A stretch of DNA of 64,000 nucleotides, from NCBI RefSeq assembly GCF_900115295.1, contig NZ_FOVZ01000006.1:1-64000 (forward strand), read 5' to 3'. Shown here piece by piece: positions 1 through 9,186 of this stretch; position 1 is the first letter of the stretch, and the number at the start of each line of letters is the position of its first letter. The notes beneath the pieces were generated by a model that worked only from the letters and a program-made list of their open reading frames with translations, searched no databases and was not told the DNA's origin. Origin of the DNA: Sphingomonas sp. OK281. GTDB taxonomy: Bacteria > Pseudomonadota > Alphaproteobacteria > Sphingomonadales > Sphingomonadaceae. The position numbers were made by a program, and so were the translations under genes.

Positions 1-18
1 ACTTTGATGGGATCTCGG

Positions 19-95
<77 letters not shown>

Positions 96-113
96 TCTTC
101 CCACACACACCAT

Positions 114-139
114 ACCCCGAAAGCAACCGCTTCCGGGGT
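114..139. terminator. Hairpin after tRNA-fMet
   Basis: ACCCCGAAAGC pairs with GCTTCCGGGGT around an AACC loop, ten pairs with a single A-C mismatch. It is followed on the plus strand only by CTTCCT, so the U-tract is weak. It lies between the tRNA and the 3' end of the convergent phospholipase gene and could serve both. Confidence 0.6.
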
Positions 140-202
140 CTTCCTGCGTCCGACGTCCGCCCCGGTGGCGCACGTTCCCGCGAAATCGAAGGGGCGTACA
201 GC

Positions 203-1288
203 CTAACGCCGCTCCAGATCGCCACACACCTCGCGCACACGTACCGGATTGCAACGCGCGGTTAGTCCACCGGGCAGGGCAACGTGATAGCCCCCTGCGA
301 GCCGCGGGTCGGGCCACAGATAGTCCGTCGATACGTATTGCGCGCCGCCCGCAAGTGCCGTGTCGCGCGGCACCATGTCGTTCGCCCGGGCCTCGCGCGT
401 GTTTGCATCGGCGCGCGTGCGGACGAGGAAACCCGCGGAAACGTCGCGGCGAATCCGCGCGGCATCGTGTACCGGGTCGTTGAGCGTCAGATAGGCGGCC
501 GCTGAAGATGCCTCGTCGGTATTGATGAAAAACACTCGGCCTTCCAGCGAGCGACGCTTGCCGCGATATACCGCGACCTTCGCCGGGGGCTCGTCCATCG
601 CGAACAGGAACTTGCCGCGCGACGCCTCCAGCAACGGCCAGTTGTCCGCGAGCACCGCGTCTCGCAACGTCGGATAGCGGCCCTGCACATCGTCGGGGAC
701 GATCAGCTTGCCGGGCGGCAGGACTGACCGGATTTCCGCGTCCAGCGCATCATAGGCCGCCTCCCCGAACGGCAACGCATCGATCCCGCCGCGCGCGGCA
801 TTCTGCTCGTCCTTCGTGTTGAACATCAGCATGATCGGTACGTGGCGGGGATGCTTGGCGGACCAGTCGCGGATGATCGTCAGACACTCGGTCAGCAATA
901 CGCAGCTCGACGCATTGTCTATGCCGGGGATGTGCAGCACCTTGAAGCCCGGTCGCATCAGCTTCGGATCGTTCGAGCCCCGCGCGTAATGCCCGCCTTG
1001 CGGGTCGTAGTTCACGTCGATCTCGAGCTGCCGTGCGCCGGCATCGAGTTGCTCGACAAGGCTCCGGTGCGAATAGTCGAGCGCGTCGGCCATCGCCGGA
1101 TCGATCGCGCGGATTCTCGCCATCGTCGCGGCGGGCATAGGCTGCTTGTAGCTGTTGTGCGTGCCGATGACGGCGACGTCGTTGATGCGTAGGGCCGGCG
1201 CCGGAGCCGGAGCCGGAGCGGGATCCCTGGCGATCGCCGTTCCGGCCATGAGCGCCAGCATCAGTCCTGCGGCAAACGATCGTGTCAT
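203..1288 (-). CDS. Secreted Ca2+-dependent phosphoinositide-type phospholipase C (second of a tandem pair)
   Basis: 361 aa. A Sec signal (about residues 1-20, ending TAIA) is followed by an Ala-Pro linker and then a PI-PLC X-like barrel. Visible landmarks are GTHNSY with the presumed catalytic His45, the QLDAGARQLEIDV block (metal and substrate site in the family) and KVLHIPGIDNASSC. The family cleaves phosphoinositide or related phosphodiesters; the true substrate is unknown. The ATG at 1288 is chosen because the signal peptide starts there; the frame stays open further upstream inside the neighbour. It lies 35 bp after a paralogue and is probably cotranscribed with it and with the TonB receptor upstream. 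Likely location is periplasm or cell surface. Confidence 0.85.
   Translation of the reverse strand: MTRSFAAGLMLALMAGTAIARDPAPAPAPAPALRINDVAVIGTHNSYKQPMPAATMARIRAIDPAMADALDYSHRSLVEQLDAGARQLEIDVNYDPQGGHYARGSNDPKLMRPGFKVLHIPGIDNASSCVLLTECLTIIRDWSAKHPRHVPIMLMFNTKDEQNAARGGIDALPFGEAAYDALDAEIRSVLPPGKLIVPDDVQGRYPTLRDAVLADNWPLLEASRGKFLFAMDEPPAKVAVYRGKRRSLEGRVFFINTDEASSAAAYLTLNDPVHDAARIRRDVSAGFLVRTRADANTREARANDMVPRDTALAGGAQYVSTDYLWPDPRLAGGYHVALPGGLTARCNPVRVREVCGDLERR
1194..1217 (-). repeat. Hexanucleotide repeat encoding an Ala-Pro linker
   Basis: Four units of GCCGGA (the first is GCCGGC) encode the alternating Ala-Pro stretch at about residues 23-32 of the phospholipase gene. Because the unit is six bases, copy-number changes would lengthen or shorten the linker without breaking the frame. 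Confidence 0.8.
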
Positions 1289-1323
1289 GCGTTTTCCTAT
1301 CCGGATCCGAGCGAGGTCACAGG

Positions 1324-2520
1324 TCAGCGGGGCAGGGTACAGCCGGCTGGTGTATTGACCGGATTGCAGCGTGCGGCACCGCCGCCCGGCAAGCGGACGA
1401 CATAGGGCGTGCCATAGGCGTTGCCGGCCTTGTAGAAGTCGGTGGACACGATCTGCGCACCGCTCCGGAACGCCTGGTTGGCGCGTGCGGGATCGTTTAT
1501 CCGCGCTTCGTACGTCTCGATGTCGGCACGCGCGCGGACCAGATAGCCCTGCCTCACGAGCGCGGGAATCTCCTTGGCACGCATCGTCGCGTTGTCCATC
1601 AGCAGGAACGCGGCATAGCTGTCGCCGGGGCTGGCGCGCAGGAATGCCGCGCGGCCCTCCAGATTGGGGTGCCCCTCGTGATAGGCGGCGAGCGCGATCG
1701 GATCGAGCGCGGTCAGCAACAGGAACACGAACTTGCCGCGCGATGCCTGAAGCGTCGGCCAATGATGTGCGCGAACGCCGGCTTCGAGCGTGGGATGATC
1801 GCCGCGCACGGCATCGGGGGTTACGAGGTGGTCGCGGCCGATCACGTCGTAGATCGACGCATCCATTTCCGCGAACGCCTTAGCGTCGAACGGCAGCGGC
1901 TTGGTCGAGCCCGGAAAGATCGGCAGTGGATCGCTCTTGGCCTCGACTAGGATAAAGATCGGTTCGTGGTTCGGATGCGCGTCGGACCAGGCGCGCAACT
2001 GGCCGAGGCAGGTGCGGAACAGGTTGCAACTCGACCGAACGTCGAAGTCAGCGATGTGGAAGACCTTCAACCCTGGCTTTTCCATGTCGGTGCTGTCGAG
2101 CGGCAAGGGGTCGGTGATTCCCTTTGCCTTCAGCGCGGCATAGCCTGCGGGGTGCGCATAGCGGCCGCCCTCGGGATCGTTGTTGATATCGATCTCGAGG
2201 CTGCGCATGCCGGCGTCGAGCTGGGTCGCGAGCGATCCGTAGCGATAGTTGAGCCCCTGCGTGATGGTGCCGGGATTCGGGTGATATTCGAGCGCCGCCG
2301 CCTTAGCTACGCCGGTCAGAGCGCTCGTGCGCGCCATCAGCTTGGGCCCAACCACCGCTTCCGCCATGGCCATCAGGCGCGGATCGATGCCTTGCGAATA
2401 GCTGTTGTGCGTGCCCACCACCTGGATCTGGTTGAGCAGCAGATCCGGAGCACGGTCCTTAGCGGCAGCGAGCGCCGAGACCGCGCAGGTCACGGCGAGA
2501 CCGATGGCGAGTTTCTTCAT
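1324..2520 (-). CDS. Secreted Ca2+-dependent phosphoinositide-type phospholipase C (first of a tandem pair)
   Basis: 398 aa with a Sec signal (MKKLAIGLAV..., cleavage near residue 20). It carries the same landmarks as its neighbour: VGTHNSY with His38 as presumed catalytic base, QLDAGMRSLEIDI, and LKVFHIADFDVRSSC with a second conserved His. Both proteins end with an STD(F/Y) block and a Cys-containing LPGG tail, so they look like a tandem duplication that has since diverged. It lies 64 bp downstream of the TonB receptor gene and is probably in its operon. The role inferred is release of head groups from phosphoinositide-like lipids outside the inner membrane. Substrate specificity cannot be read from the sequence. 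Confidence 0.85.
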   Translation of the reverse strand: MKKLAIGLAVTCAVSALAAAKDRAPDLLLNQIQVVGTHNSYSQGIDPRLMAMAEAVVGPKLMARTSALTGVAKAAALEYHPNPGTITQGLNYRYGSLATQLDAGMRSLEIDINNDPEGGRYAHPAGYAALKAKGITDPLPLDSTDMEKPGLKVFHIADFDVRSSCNLFRTCLGQLRAWSDAHPNHEPIFILVEAKSDPLPIFPGSTKPLPFDAKAFAEMDASIYDVIGRDHLVTPDAVRGDHPTLEAGVRAHHWPTLQASRGKFVFLLLTALDPIALAAYHEGHPNLEGRAAFLRASPGDSYAAFLLMDNATMRAKEIPALVRQGYLVRARADIETYEARINDPARANQAFRSGAQIVSTDFYKAGNAYGTPYVVRLPGGGAARCNPVNTPAGCTLPR

Positions 2521-2584
2521 TGTCCGTCCTTTGATCGGGGATCGTCCGGCGGGCGACCGCGTGCCGCCACCACCGGTCGGATCG

Positions 2585-4999
2585 TCAGAAACCGAATTTC
2601 ACGTAGCCACCGAGCGTACGATAGGCGACCGGCGTGCTATAATGCAGCAGGCCGAGCGACCCGTAGATCTGATAGCCGGTCGAGAAATAGGTGTTGAACA
2701 GGTTGCGCGCATAGACGCCGACCTCGACCGAGTCGTTGATCTTGGCGACGCTCAGCCGGGTGTTGACCAAGCCATAGGCCGGAATGAACGAGTAGCTCGC
2801 GTTCGGCGTCGAGGTGCCGTCGGCGTTCTTGACCGGTGCGGCAAGCCAGTCGCCGAGCAGTGCGCCGGTGACGGTCTGCGTGCTGCTGCGATACGCATAG
2901 TCGATATGCGCCTTCACCTTGAGATCGGTGCTGATCTCGGTGCCGTAGTCGCCGTTGATCGTGAACGACCAGCGCGGCGCATTGGTCAGGCGCGTGCCGG
3001 TGTAGTTCGCGGTCGGGCTGGCGACGTAGTCGGTGAACTTCGAGTCGTTGAAGGTGACCGCGCCGCCGATCGAGAAGTCACGCACCGGCTTGACTGCCAG
3101 CGACGCCTCGAAGCCGCGCGAGCGCAGGCCGGGTGCGTTGCCGATCGCCGAGGCGAGGATGAAGCCGCCGATGCCGGTCGTCACCGGGGTCAGGATCGTC
3201 GCTTGGAAATCGGTGTATTTCGAGGAGTAGAGATCGAAGTTCAGGCGGACGCGGCGGTTAAGGAACTCGGACTTGATGCCCGCCTCCCAGCTCTTCACGG
3301 TTTCCGAATTGTACGGGTTGTACTTGTTGCCGACGAACGCGATCCCGCCCGGTTTGTAGCCTGTGGAGTAGGTCGCATAGACCATCACGTCGGGGCTGAT
3401 CACGAACTGCGGCGCGATCCGGTAGGTGAACTTGCCGCCATTCTTCGAGCCGTCGCGGAAGTCCGCCGTCGGCGCCGAACTGGCCGCGGTGAAGGTCGGC
3501 GAATAGCCGGTGATCGGTAGCGGATCGGTGTTGAAATAGCCGATCGACTGGCCGTTCCAGTCGTAATTGTAGCGGCCACCCAGCGTCAGGCTGAACTGCG
3601 GGGTGAAGGTGAACTTGGTCTGGCCGAACACTGCCGCGGTCTCGTTATACGACTTGAACCGCACGGTGTTGCCGAGGAGCACGCCGGTCACCGGATCGTT
3701 CGCCCCGGTGTTCGCGGACAATGTCGGCCGACCAACGCCGTTCGCATCATAGACCGGCGCGCCGAGCGGACCCCATTGGAGCTGCGTCTGCGTGGCGTTG
3801 AGCTTGTTGTAGAATGCGCCGACGAGATATTCGAAGAAATGCCCGGTCGACGAGGCAAGGTGGATTTCCTCGCTGAACTTCTTCGAGCGCAACCGACCCA
3901 TGTTGAACGGCAGATACGCGTTGACGTCGGCGGGCAGCAGATCGGCGGGCGTGTCGTTGTCGTACACCGTCTCGCGGTAAGCGGTGATCGACGTCAGCGT
4001 CGCGTCGCCGAAATCGTAATTGGCGTGCAGCGATCCGCCCTTGTTGGTCATGCCGATCGAGCCGAGATAGCTGTCGAGCGAGTCGGTATTCTTCTCGCTG
4101 GCGACGACGCCGAGCGCCGCCATCTGCGCGGTGATCGCGGCGGAGGGGGCGAACACCGATCCGGCCGGGCCGCCGACCGGTGTGCGGACCGAGGTGTCGT
4201 AATGACGGGTATATTCGCCCGCGAGCACGAATTCGAGCGCGTCGATCGGTCGGTAGAGAAGCTTCGCGCGGACGCCGTATTCGTCGACGCGGTTGAGGTT
4301 GCGGTTGATCGTCACATAGCGACCGGCGCCATCCTGACCCTGCTCGAAGGCCGAGACGCGAAGAGCAGCCGTGTTGCTGATCGGCACGTTGACGGTGCCG
4401 TTGATGATCCGGTCGTTGCGCTCGCCGTAGCTGCCGTAGAAATTGCCGGAGGTCTGGCCGATGACCGGGTTGTTGGTAGTCAGCGAGATTACGCCGGACG
4501 TCGAGTTCTTGCCGAACAGCGTTCCCTGCGGGCCCATCAGCACGTCGACGCGCGCGACGTCGACCAGTCCGATCAGGCCGTTGTCGCGCTGGTTGTCCAT
4601 GACGACGTCGTCGACGACCACGTTGACCGACTTGGCGTTGGAGAGATCGAACGACGAACTGCCGACGCCGCGGATCTGGAAGGCAGCGCCCTGGGTGGGG
4701 TTATACTGCACGCCGGGCACGACATATTGCAGGTCGGTCAGGCCGATATAGCCGGTCTTCTGAAACTGCTCGCCGCTGACCGAGGTGATCGAGATCGGCA
4801 CCGACTGCGCCTTCTCCAGACGACGCTGCGCGGTGACGACGATGTCGGTCAGGCCTTCGCCGGTGTCCGGAGCGCGGGCTGCCGCGGGTTGGCCAGCACT
4901 CCCCTGCGACGTCGTCTGAGCACACGCTTGTTCAGCAACGATGCAGGATGCAAGCATGGCAACGCTGGTCGTCAACCGGACAAATTTCGAGTTTTTCAT
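2585..4999 (-). CDS. TonB-dependent outer-membrane receptor (linked to phospholipases C)
   Basis: 804 aa. The signal peptide ends ACAQ; a TonB-box-like segment (DIVVTAQRR, about residues 52-60) is followed by a plug domain with VDVLMGPQGTLFGKN and a C-terminal 22-strand-type barrel ending in aromatic FGF, the outer-membrane insertion signal. A GGAG ribosome site lies nine bases before the ATG at 4999. It heads an operon with two secreted phospholipases C, which suggests it imports a phospholipid-derived phosphodiester or inositol compound; the cargo is inferred from context only. A candidate Pho box lies 63 bp upstream. Confidence 0.92.
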   Translation of the reverse strand: MKNSKFVRLTTSVAMLASCIVAEQACAQTTSQGSAGQPAAARAPDTGEGLTDIVVTAQRRLEKAQSVPISITSVSGEQFQKTGYIGLTDLQYVVPGVQYNPTQGAAFQIRGVGSSSFDLSNAKSVNVVVDDVVMDNQRDNGLIGLVDVARVDVLMGPQGTLFGKNSTSGVISLTTNNPVIGQTSGNFYGSYGERNDRIINGTVNVPISNTAALRVSAFEQGQDGAGRYVTINRNLNRVDEYGVRAKLLYRPIDALEFVLAGEYTRHYDTSVRTPVGGPAGSVFAPSAAITAQMAALGVVASEKNTDSLDSYLGSIGMTNKGGSLHANYDFGDATLTSITAYRETVYDNDTPADLLPADVNAYLPFNMGRLRSKKFSEEIHLASSTGHFFEYLVGAFYNKLNATQTQLQWGPLGAPVYDANGVGRPTLSANTGANDPVTGVLLGNTVRFKSYNETAAVFGQTKFTFTPQFSLTLGGRYNYDWNGQSIGYFNTDPLPITGYSPTFTAASSAPTADFRDGSKNGGKFTYRIAPQFVISPDVMVYATYSTGYKPGGIAFVGNKYNPYNSETVKSWEAGIKSEFLNRRVRLNFDLYSSKYTDFQATILTPVTTGIGGFILASAIGNAPGLRSRGFEASLAVKPVRDFSIGGAVTFNDSKFTDYVASPTANYTGTRLTNAPRWSFTINGDYGTEISTDLKVKAHIDYAYRSSTQTVTGALLGDWLAAPVKNADGTSTPNASYSFIPAYGLVNTRLSVAKINDSVEVGVYARNLFNTYFSTGYQIYGSLGLLHYSTPVAYRTLGGYVKFGF

Positions 5000-5061
5000 G
5001 GCAATATCTCCGCAGAGGTCGTTGATTCCTCAACGGGCATGCGGTCCTCTATGCCCACTCA

Positions 5062-5079
5062 ATGACAACAGGATTACAG
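5062..5079 (-). promoter_or_regulatory. Candidate Pho box upstream of the TonB receptor/phospholipase operon
   Basis: On the minus strand the sequence reads CTGTAAT-CCTG-TTGTCAT. Each 7-mer matches the PhoB half-site CTGTCAT at six of seven bases, and the two are exactly 11 bp apart as in Pho boxes. It is 63 bp before the receptor start. The same stretch is also part of an imperfect palindrome (ACAAC...GTTGT, 5065-5083), so a repressor site is an alternative. Confidence 0.45.
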
Positions 5080-5212
5080 TTGTTCAGTTAAATACCACGG
5101 ACGGTGGAACTCGTATTATGGCTCATCAGTTTGCGCGTATCACCGGGCAGTGCCGGTTGGCTAACCCGTGAGCCAGACCCTCGCAGGGCACTGAATACCC
5201 GCAACGGAGGCG

Positions 5213-6409
5213 TCAGCGTGTCCCGTCGTTCCACGCTTCCAGCGCGGCAAACGCGTTACGATAATGCGTGCGTTCCGGCAGCTTGCGACCCATCGCCACC
5301 ATTCGCATACCGAACACCGCGATCGAGACGACCTGTGCGGTCGTTCGATCGAATCCTGCACCTGGATCCAGTCCCAGCGAGGGAAGATCGATCGCGCGGA
5401 TATTCTCGCCGCGCCGGCGCCGCATGTCGAGGGCGTAAGGCAGCAGGCTCGGCTCGCGCACGCTAGCTAGCGCGATCATCGACGTCGCCTTGACCAGGTC
5501 GCGGGTCTGGGTGTCGTCTTGCGATAGCGTTCCTTCGGCGCGCGACCGATCGCGCGTGCGGTGGAAGCGCGCGATCACGGCATGGAGCCCCGCCACGACC
5601 AACGCCGCGCGTCCCCCGAAATGATATACCACGGTTGATGCCGGCACGCCGGCCGCAATTGCCACCGACCGATGGGTTGCCGCCTCCATGCCTCGCGAGA
5701 CGATGATCTGCGCCGCGCCATCGGCGATGCGTTGGCGTTTCGGATCGTCTTCCGCTGTGATCGGCAGTGCATCCGGTTCGAGGATCGCGATCAGCCGCTC
5801 GATCGAGATGCCCGACGTGGCGCCGTGCGCAAACACGCCATCGGCAAGGCGCTGGAGGCACAGCATGCGCAGCATCGTGTAGGCAGGGTCGCTGCCGGCA
5901 CCGAGCGCGAAGCCGGCTTCGTCCAGTACATAGCCGATCGCCAGGTCGGCGAGCGCGGTCGAGCCGAACACCAAGGTCGACCAGAACATACCTGCGCGCG
6001 CGAGCCAGTCGTCGAGCACGGGCGAGGATTGGCATCGGACCGCCCGATCATGGACGAGTTCGATGAGGAACATGGCCTGCTGCCGCCCCGCCGTCATCCA
6101 GTCCCGAAAAGCCAGGTCCGCCAGCGTAGCGCGTGCAATGCCGGTGGCCGGCACGATGTGCGCTGCGAGGTCCAGCCAGCGGTCGAAGAAAAGCTGGTCC
6201 CGTTGCGCGGCCAGATCGACGACCCGGTCGATCAACTGGTCCTTGTTACCCATACGTGACGAGACCGCCGCGACGCTGATCCCGAGCGACGATGCGAGCG
6301 GGCGCAGCGTCAATCCGGCAAACCCGGTACGGACGATGATATCGATCGCCGCATCGACGATCGCGTCCTGGTTGATGCCTTCCCGGTTGGCCGTTTCCCT
6401 CGCATTCAT
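5213..6409 (-). CDS. Tandem double TetR-family transcriptional regulator
   Basis: 398 aa, about twice the usual TetR length. Residues 12-62 form one TetR DNA-binding domain (IVDAAIDIIVRTGFAGLTL...), residues 63-215 look like its ligand domain, then residues 224-272 form a second TetR helix-turn-helix (ADGAAQIIVSRG...STVVYHFGGRAALV) with another helical domain to the end. The frame is continuous with no join artefact visible. It could bind as an internal pseudo-dimer. Targets are unknown; it lies downstream of the GPH transporter and upstream of the TonB receptor, all on the minus strand, so either could be controlled by it. Confidence 0.85.
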   Translation of the reverse strand: MNARETANREGINQDAIVDAAIDIIVRTGFAGLTLRPLASSLGISVAAVSSRMGNKDQLIDRVVDLAAQRDQLFFDRWLDLAAHIVPATGIARATLADLAFRDWMTAGRQQAMFLIELVHDRAVRCQSSPVLDDWLARAGMFWSTLVFGSTALADLAIGYVLDEAGFALGAGSDPAYTMLRMLCLQRLADGVFAHGATSGISIERLIAILEPDALPITAEDDPKRQRIADGAAQIIVSRGMEAATHRSVAIAAGVPASTVVYHFGGRAALVVAGLHAVIARFHRTRDRSRAEGTLSQDDTQTRDLVKATSMIALASVREPSLLPYALDMRRRRGENIRAIDLPSLGLDPGAGFDRTTAQVVSIAVFGMRMVAMGRKLPERTHYRNAFAALEAWNDGTR

Positions 6410-6523
6410 CCGGCCGGGCTATCGCACGCCGGACCCCAGGTCACGGCCGATTGCAGCGTTTTTGGACAAGAGACTCAGCGATCGAGCGCAAAAGCCGCGG
6501 CACCGATGGTGTCAAAGCGGGTA

Positions 6524-7876
6524 TCAAGGCGATCGGGTATTGGCGGAACCCGGCGACATCGGTTCGGTATCGCGTGCAGGTCTTCCCCTCCGCGTGACGT
6601 TCACCGCCAGTGCAGCGGCGCAGCCGAGAAGCGGCAATCCCAGGACCGTCAGCAGGAACGGCGATCGGTCGCCCTGCATACAGGCGATGCAACGCCAGTT
6701 CTGGCTCGAGACGGCGACGGCGAACAGCAGGTTGCCGACGCCCGCCGAAGCTTTCAGCGTCGCGAGAAACAGGCCGACGGGGAGCGCCTCGACGGTCCCA
6801 CCGTCGGTCATGCCGTCGCGCACGGTAGAGGTCAGCATCGCCCAGATGGCGATGTTCATGCCCGCATAGGCAATCCCGATGATCGCGAGTCGAGGGATGT
6901 TTTCGGCCGACGACGGCGATATCGCCAATGTGGCCATGGCCGCTGCCAGGATCAGATAGGCTATGGTCAGGATCTGCCCGGCGGATCGCGAACGACTGAG
7001 CCAGATCCATGCCGGCAGCGATGTGGCCTGGGCGATGGTGATCGTCGTGAGTGCCGAACCGCCCCAACTGGCATCGCCGAATATCAGTTCGCCGAAAAAG
7101 GGCAGCGAGCGGGTAAGCATCGGTAGCAGTCCGGCTTGCAAGGCAACCAGCAGCAGCAATTTCCGATAGGAAGGATTGCGCGCCAGCGCGAACAGCATCG
7201 CCTTCGGGCTCGTACGCCCGGCATCAGGCCGTGCCGAAGGCAGTTTGCGGGTCACCCACATCGCCGTCATCAGCGTGCTCAGATAGATGACGCCACCGGC
7301 AATGCCACAGACAGCGAACGCCGTCCGCTGCTCGCCCGGGTCGGCAAGCGACAGGACGTGTGCCGATGCGAGACCGACGACGCCCGTGCCGGCGGCACTG
7401 AATACCAGGCGAAAGCCCGATACGCCGGTTGCATCGCGGGGCCGGGGTGCCACGCGAATCAGCAGCGTGTTGTGGCCGATGTCGCACAGCGTGTAGCCAA
7501 TCCGGCACAGGATGACTGCGCCGACGACGATGATGCCGCTCGATCGGGCTGCGAAGATCGAACAATAGCCGACCGCGCACAGCGGGGCACCGAACTGGAT
7601 AAGCCGGCCGAGTGCGCCGGCCCTGCCATGGCGATCCGTCAGATAGGCGACGGTGACGTCTGCTGCCGCATCGCAGAACATCACGCATGCCAACAGGCCG
7701 CCCGCGGTCAGTGCGTCGAACCCGGCCAGCCTCACCATGTAGAACAGCAGGAAGCTCTCGAAGCTCGCCCAGACGATGGATTTGCCGAAATTGCCGCTGG
7801 AATAGCCGAGCTTGATCGCAAGCGACGGCGTGAGCGTATCGTTCCGATCGTCGACGTGCAGGACCGATGTCGCCAT
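6524..7876 (-). CDS. MFS transporter, GPH (glycoside/sugar:cation symporter) family
   Basis: 450 aa, about 12 membrane segments. The N-terminal KLGYSSGNFGKSIVWASFESFLLFYMV and the loop YLTDRHGRAGALGR resemble the MelB/GPH branch (MFS_2). These proteins import sugars or glycosides with H+ or Na+ across the inner membrane. The ATG at 7876 is preferred; a TTG 21 bp upstream is the alternative and neither has a strong ribosome site. It is divergent from a ROK regulator gene with only about 64 bp between the starts, so it is the natural target of that regulator. The substrate is not visible from sequence. Confidence 0.8.
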   Translation of the reverse strand: MATSVLHVDDRNDTLTPSLAIKLGYSSGNFGKSIVWASFESFLLFYMVRLAGFDALTAGGLLACVMFCDAAADVTVAYLTDRHGRAGALGRLIQFGAPLCAVGYCSIFAARSSGIIVVGAVILCRIGYTLCDIGHNTLLIRVAPRPRDATGVSGFRLVFSAAGTGVVGLASAHVLSLADPGEQRTAFAVCGIAGGVIYLSTLMTAMWVTRKLPSARPDAGRTSPKAMLFALARNPSYRKLLLLVALQAGLLPMLTRSLPFFGELIFGDASWGGSALTTITIAQATSLPAWIWLSRSRSAGQILTIAYLILAAAMATLAISPSSAENIPRLAIIGIAYAGMNIAIWAMLTSTVRDGMTDGGTVEALPVGLFLATLKASAGVGNLLFAVAVSSQNWRCIACMQGDRSPFLLTVLGLPLLGCAAALAVNVTRRGRPARDTEPMSPGSANTRSP

Positions 7877-7907
7877 GGTCGGTGCTACTATCGGCAATCG
7901 TTTTCAT

Positions 7908-7929
7908 TTATTTGACATGGTGGAAATAT
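7908..7929. promoter_or_regulatory. Candidate Mlc/NagC-like operator between the transporter and ROK genes
   Basis: TTATTT and AAATAT flank a 10-bp spacer in an otherwise GC-rich region. This resembles the ROK-repressor operator layout (TTATTT then AAATAA). It overlaps an upstream candidate ATG (7917) of the ROK gene, which favours the ATG at 7941 as the true start. The site would control both divergent genes. Confidence 0.4.
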
Positions 7930-7940
7930 ATCCTGCGCGG

Positions 7941-9077
7941 ATGCCTGTTCGTAACCGTCCCGCGCTGCTGCTCTCCGAACCGCAAAAGCTGGTGCTTCTC
8001 CAACTCCGGATCGGCGGCCCGACGTCGCGCGTGCATCTGGCCCAGGCGCTGGGGACGAACGGCGCGACGATGACGCGGCTGTCGCAGCAGTTGATCGCGC
8101 TGGGGCTGATCGAAGAGATGCCGGTGCGCGAGACGCCGGCGCGGGGACGACCGATGGTTCCGATCGGGATAGCGGGGGATGGTGGCTGGTCGGTCGGTGC
8201 GACGGTCCACCCCGGCTGGCTGGAACTGGTGATGGTCGACTTCAGCGGGCGTCCGCTGATCCGGGACACGTTGCCGTTCGACAGTCCGGATCCGCTGGTG
8301 TTCGCCCGGACGCTCGATCAGCGGCTGCGATCGCTGGCCGCCGAGCACGGATTCATGCGCGGCAAGTTCCTCGGCCTGGGCGTCGCCGTGCCGGGCTATG
8401 CGCTACGCGGCGATCGCAACCATCGCTGCGTGGTCGACTGGTTGTCGGGCTGGAGCGACGTGCCGTTGGCGCAGCTTCTGGGCGACGTGCTGGCGATGCC
8501 GGTGTGGATCGAGAACGACGCTACCGCCGCGGCGCTGGCGGAATATTATCAGCATGGCATCATCGGCGCCTATCGCTCGGTGCTGGTGCTGTTTCTCGGC
8601 CACGGCATCGGCGGCGGGCTGATCGTCGAGCGGGACCTGTTGCTCGGCGAGCACGGCAACGTCGGCGAGGTCGGGCGGTTGTTTCCGGCGAACCGGCCGC
8701 GGCCGTCGGGGATCGACCTGCTGCACCGGTTACGCGAGGCGGGCGTCGCGATCGACTCCCTGTCGGACATCGATCGCCTCCAAGAGCCGCACGCACGATT
8801 GATCGCCGAGTGGATCGAACGGGTTGCGCACCAGCTCGACTATGCTGTTCTGAGCGGGACGGCATGGCTCGATCCGGGCGCTGTCGTCATCTCCGGCGCG
8901 CTGCCCCTACCCATCCTCCGTGCGCTCGCCACCCGGATCGAGGCGATCGGCGAGGCCCGCGATACGAGCTATCGCGCGGCGATGCCGAAGATCCACGCCT
9001 CGCCGATCGGCAGCGCCGCCGTCGTGATCGGTGCCGCGATGGTGCCGATCCATGCCATCACCACGCCGGGAGCGTGA
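7941..9077 (+). CDS. ROK-family transcriptional regulator (NagC/XylR type)
   Basis: 378 aa. A winged helix-turn-helix (residues 12-55: RVHLAQALGTNGATMTRLSQQL) precedes a ROK sugar-kinase-like domain with GVAVPGYAL, an ENDATAAALAEYY block and GHGIGGGLIVERDLLLGEHGNVGEVG. The zinc-binding CxCGxxGC motif that normally follows GEVG is absent (GRLFPANRPRPSG instead). It probably binds a sugar or sugar phosphate and represses the divergent GPH transporter. An in-frame ATG at 7917 is the alternative start. The next gene on the same strand, a TonB receptor, begins 109 bp downstream. Confidence 0.85.
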   Translation: MPVRNRPALLLSEPQKLVLLQLRIGGPTSRVHLAQALGTNGATMTRLSQQLIALGLIEEMPVRETPARGRPMVPIGIAGDGGWSVGATVHPGWLELVMVDFSGRPLIRDTLPFDSPDPLVFARTLDQRLRSLAAEHGFMRGKFLGLGVAVPGYALRGDRNHRCVVDWLSGWSDVPLAQLLGDVLAMPVWIENDATAAALAEYYQHGIIGAYRSVLVLFLGHGIGGGLIVERDLLLGEHGNVGEVGRLFPANRPRPSGIDLLHRLREAGVAIDSLSDIDRLQEPHARLIAEWIERVAHQLDYAVLSGTAWLDPGAVVISGALPLPILRALATRIEAIGEARDTSYRAAMPKIHASPIGSAAVVIGAAMVPIHAITTPGA

Positions 9078-9186
9078 TGACGAACGCCGCCGAAAATCCA
9101 TCGTCCCGATTTAATTCCATGTAACTAACTAAAACTGTCACACCCGTCGCCCACAGGCCGCTCCGACGCAATTCGGGGGGACTAAC

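Noticed and set aside
9135..9141. CTGTCAC as a Pho box before the second TonB receptor
   Set aside because: Only one half-site; no second match at 11 bp on either side.
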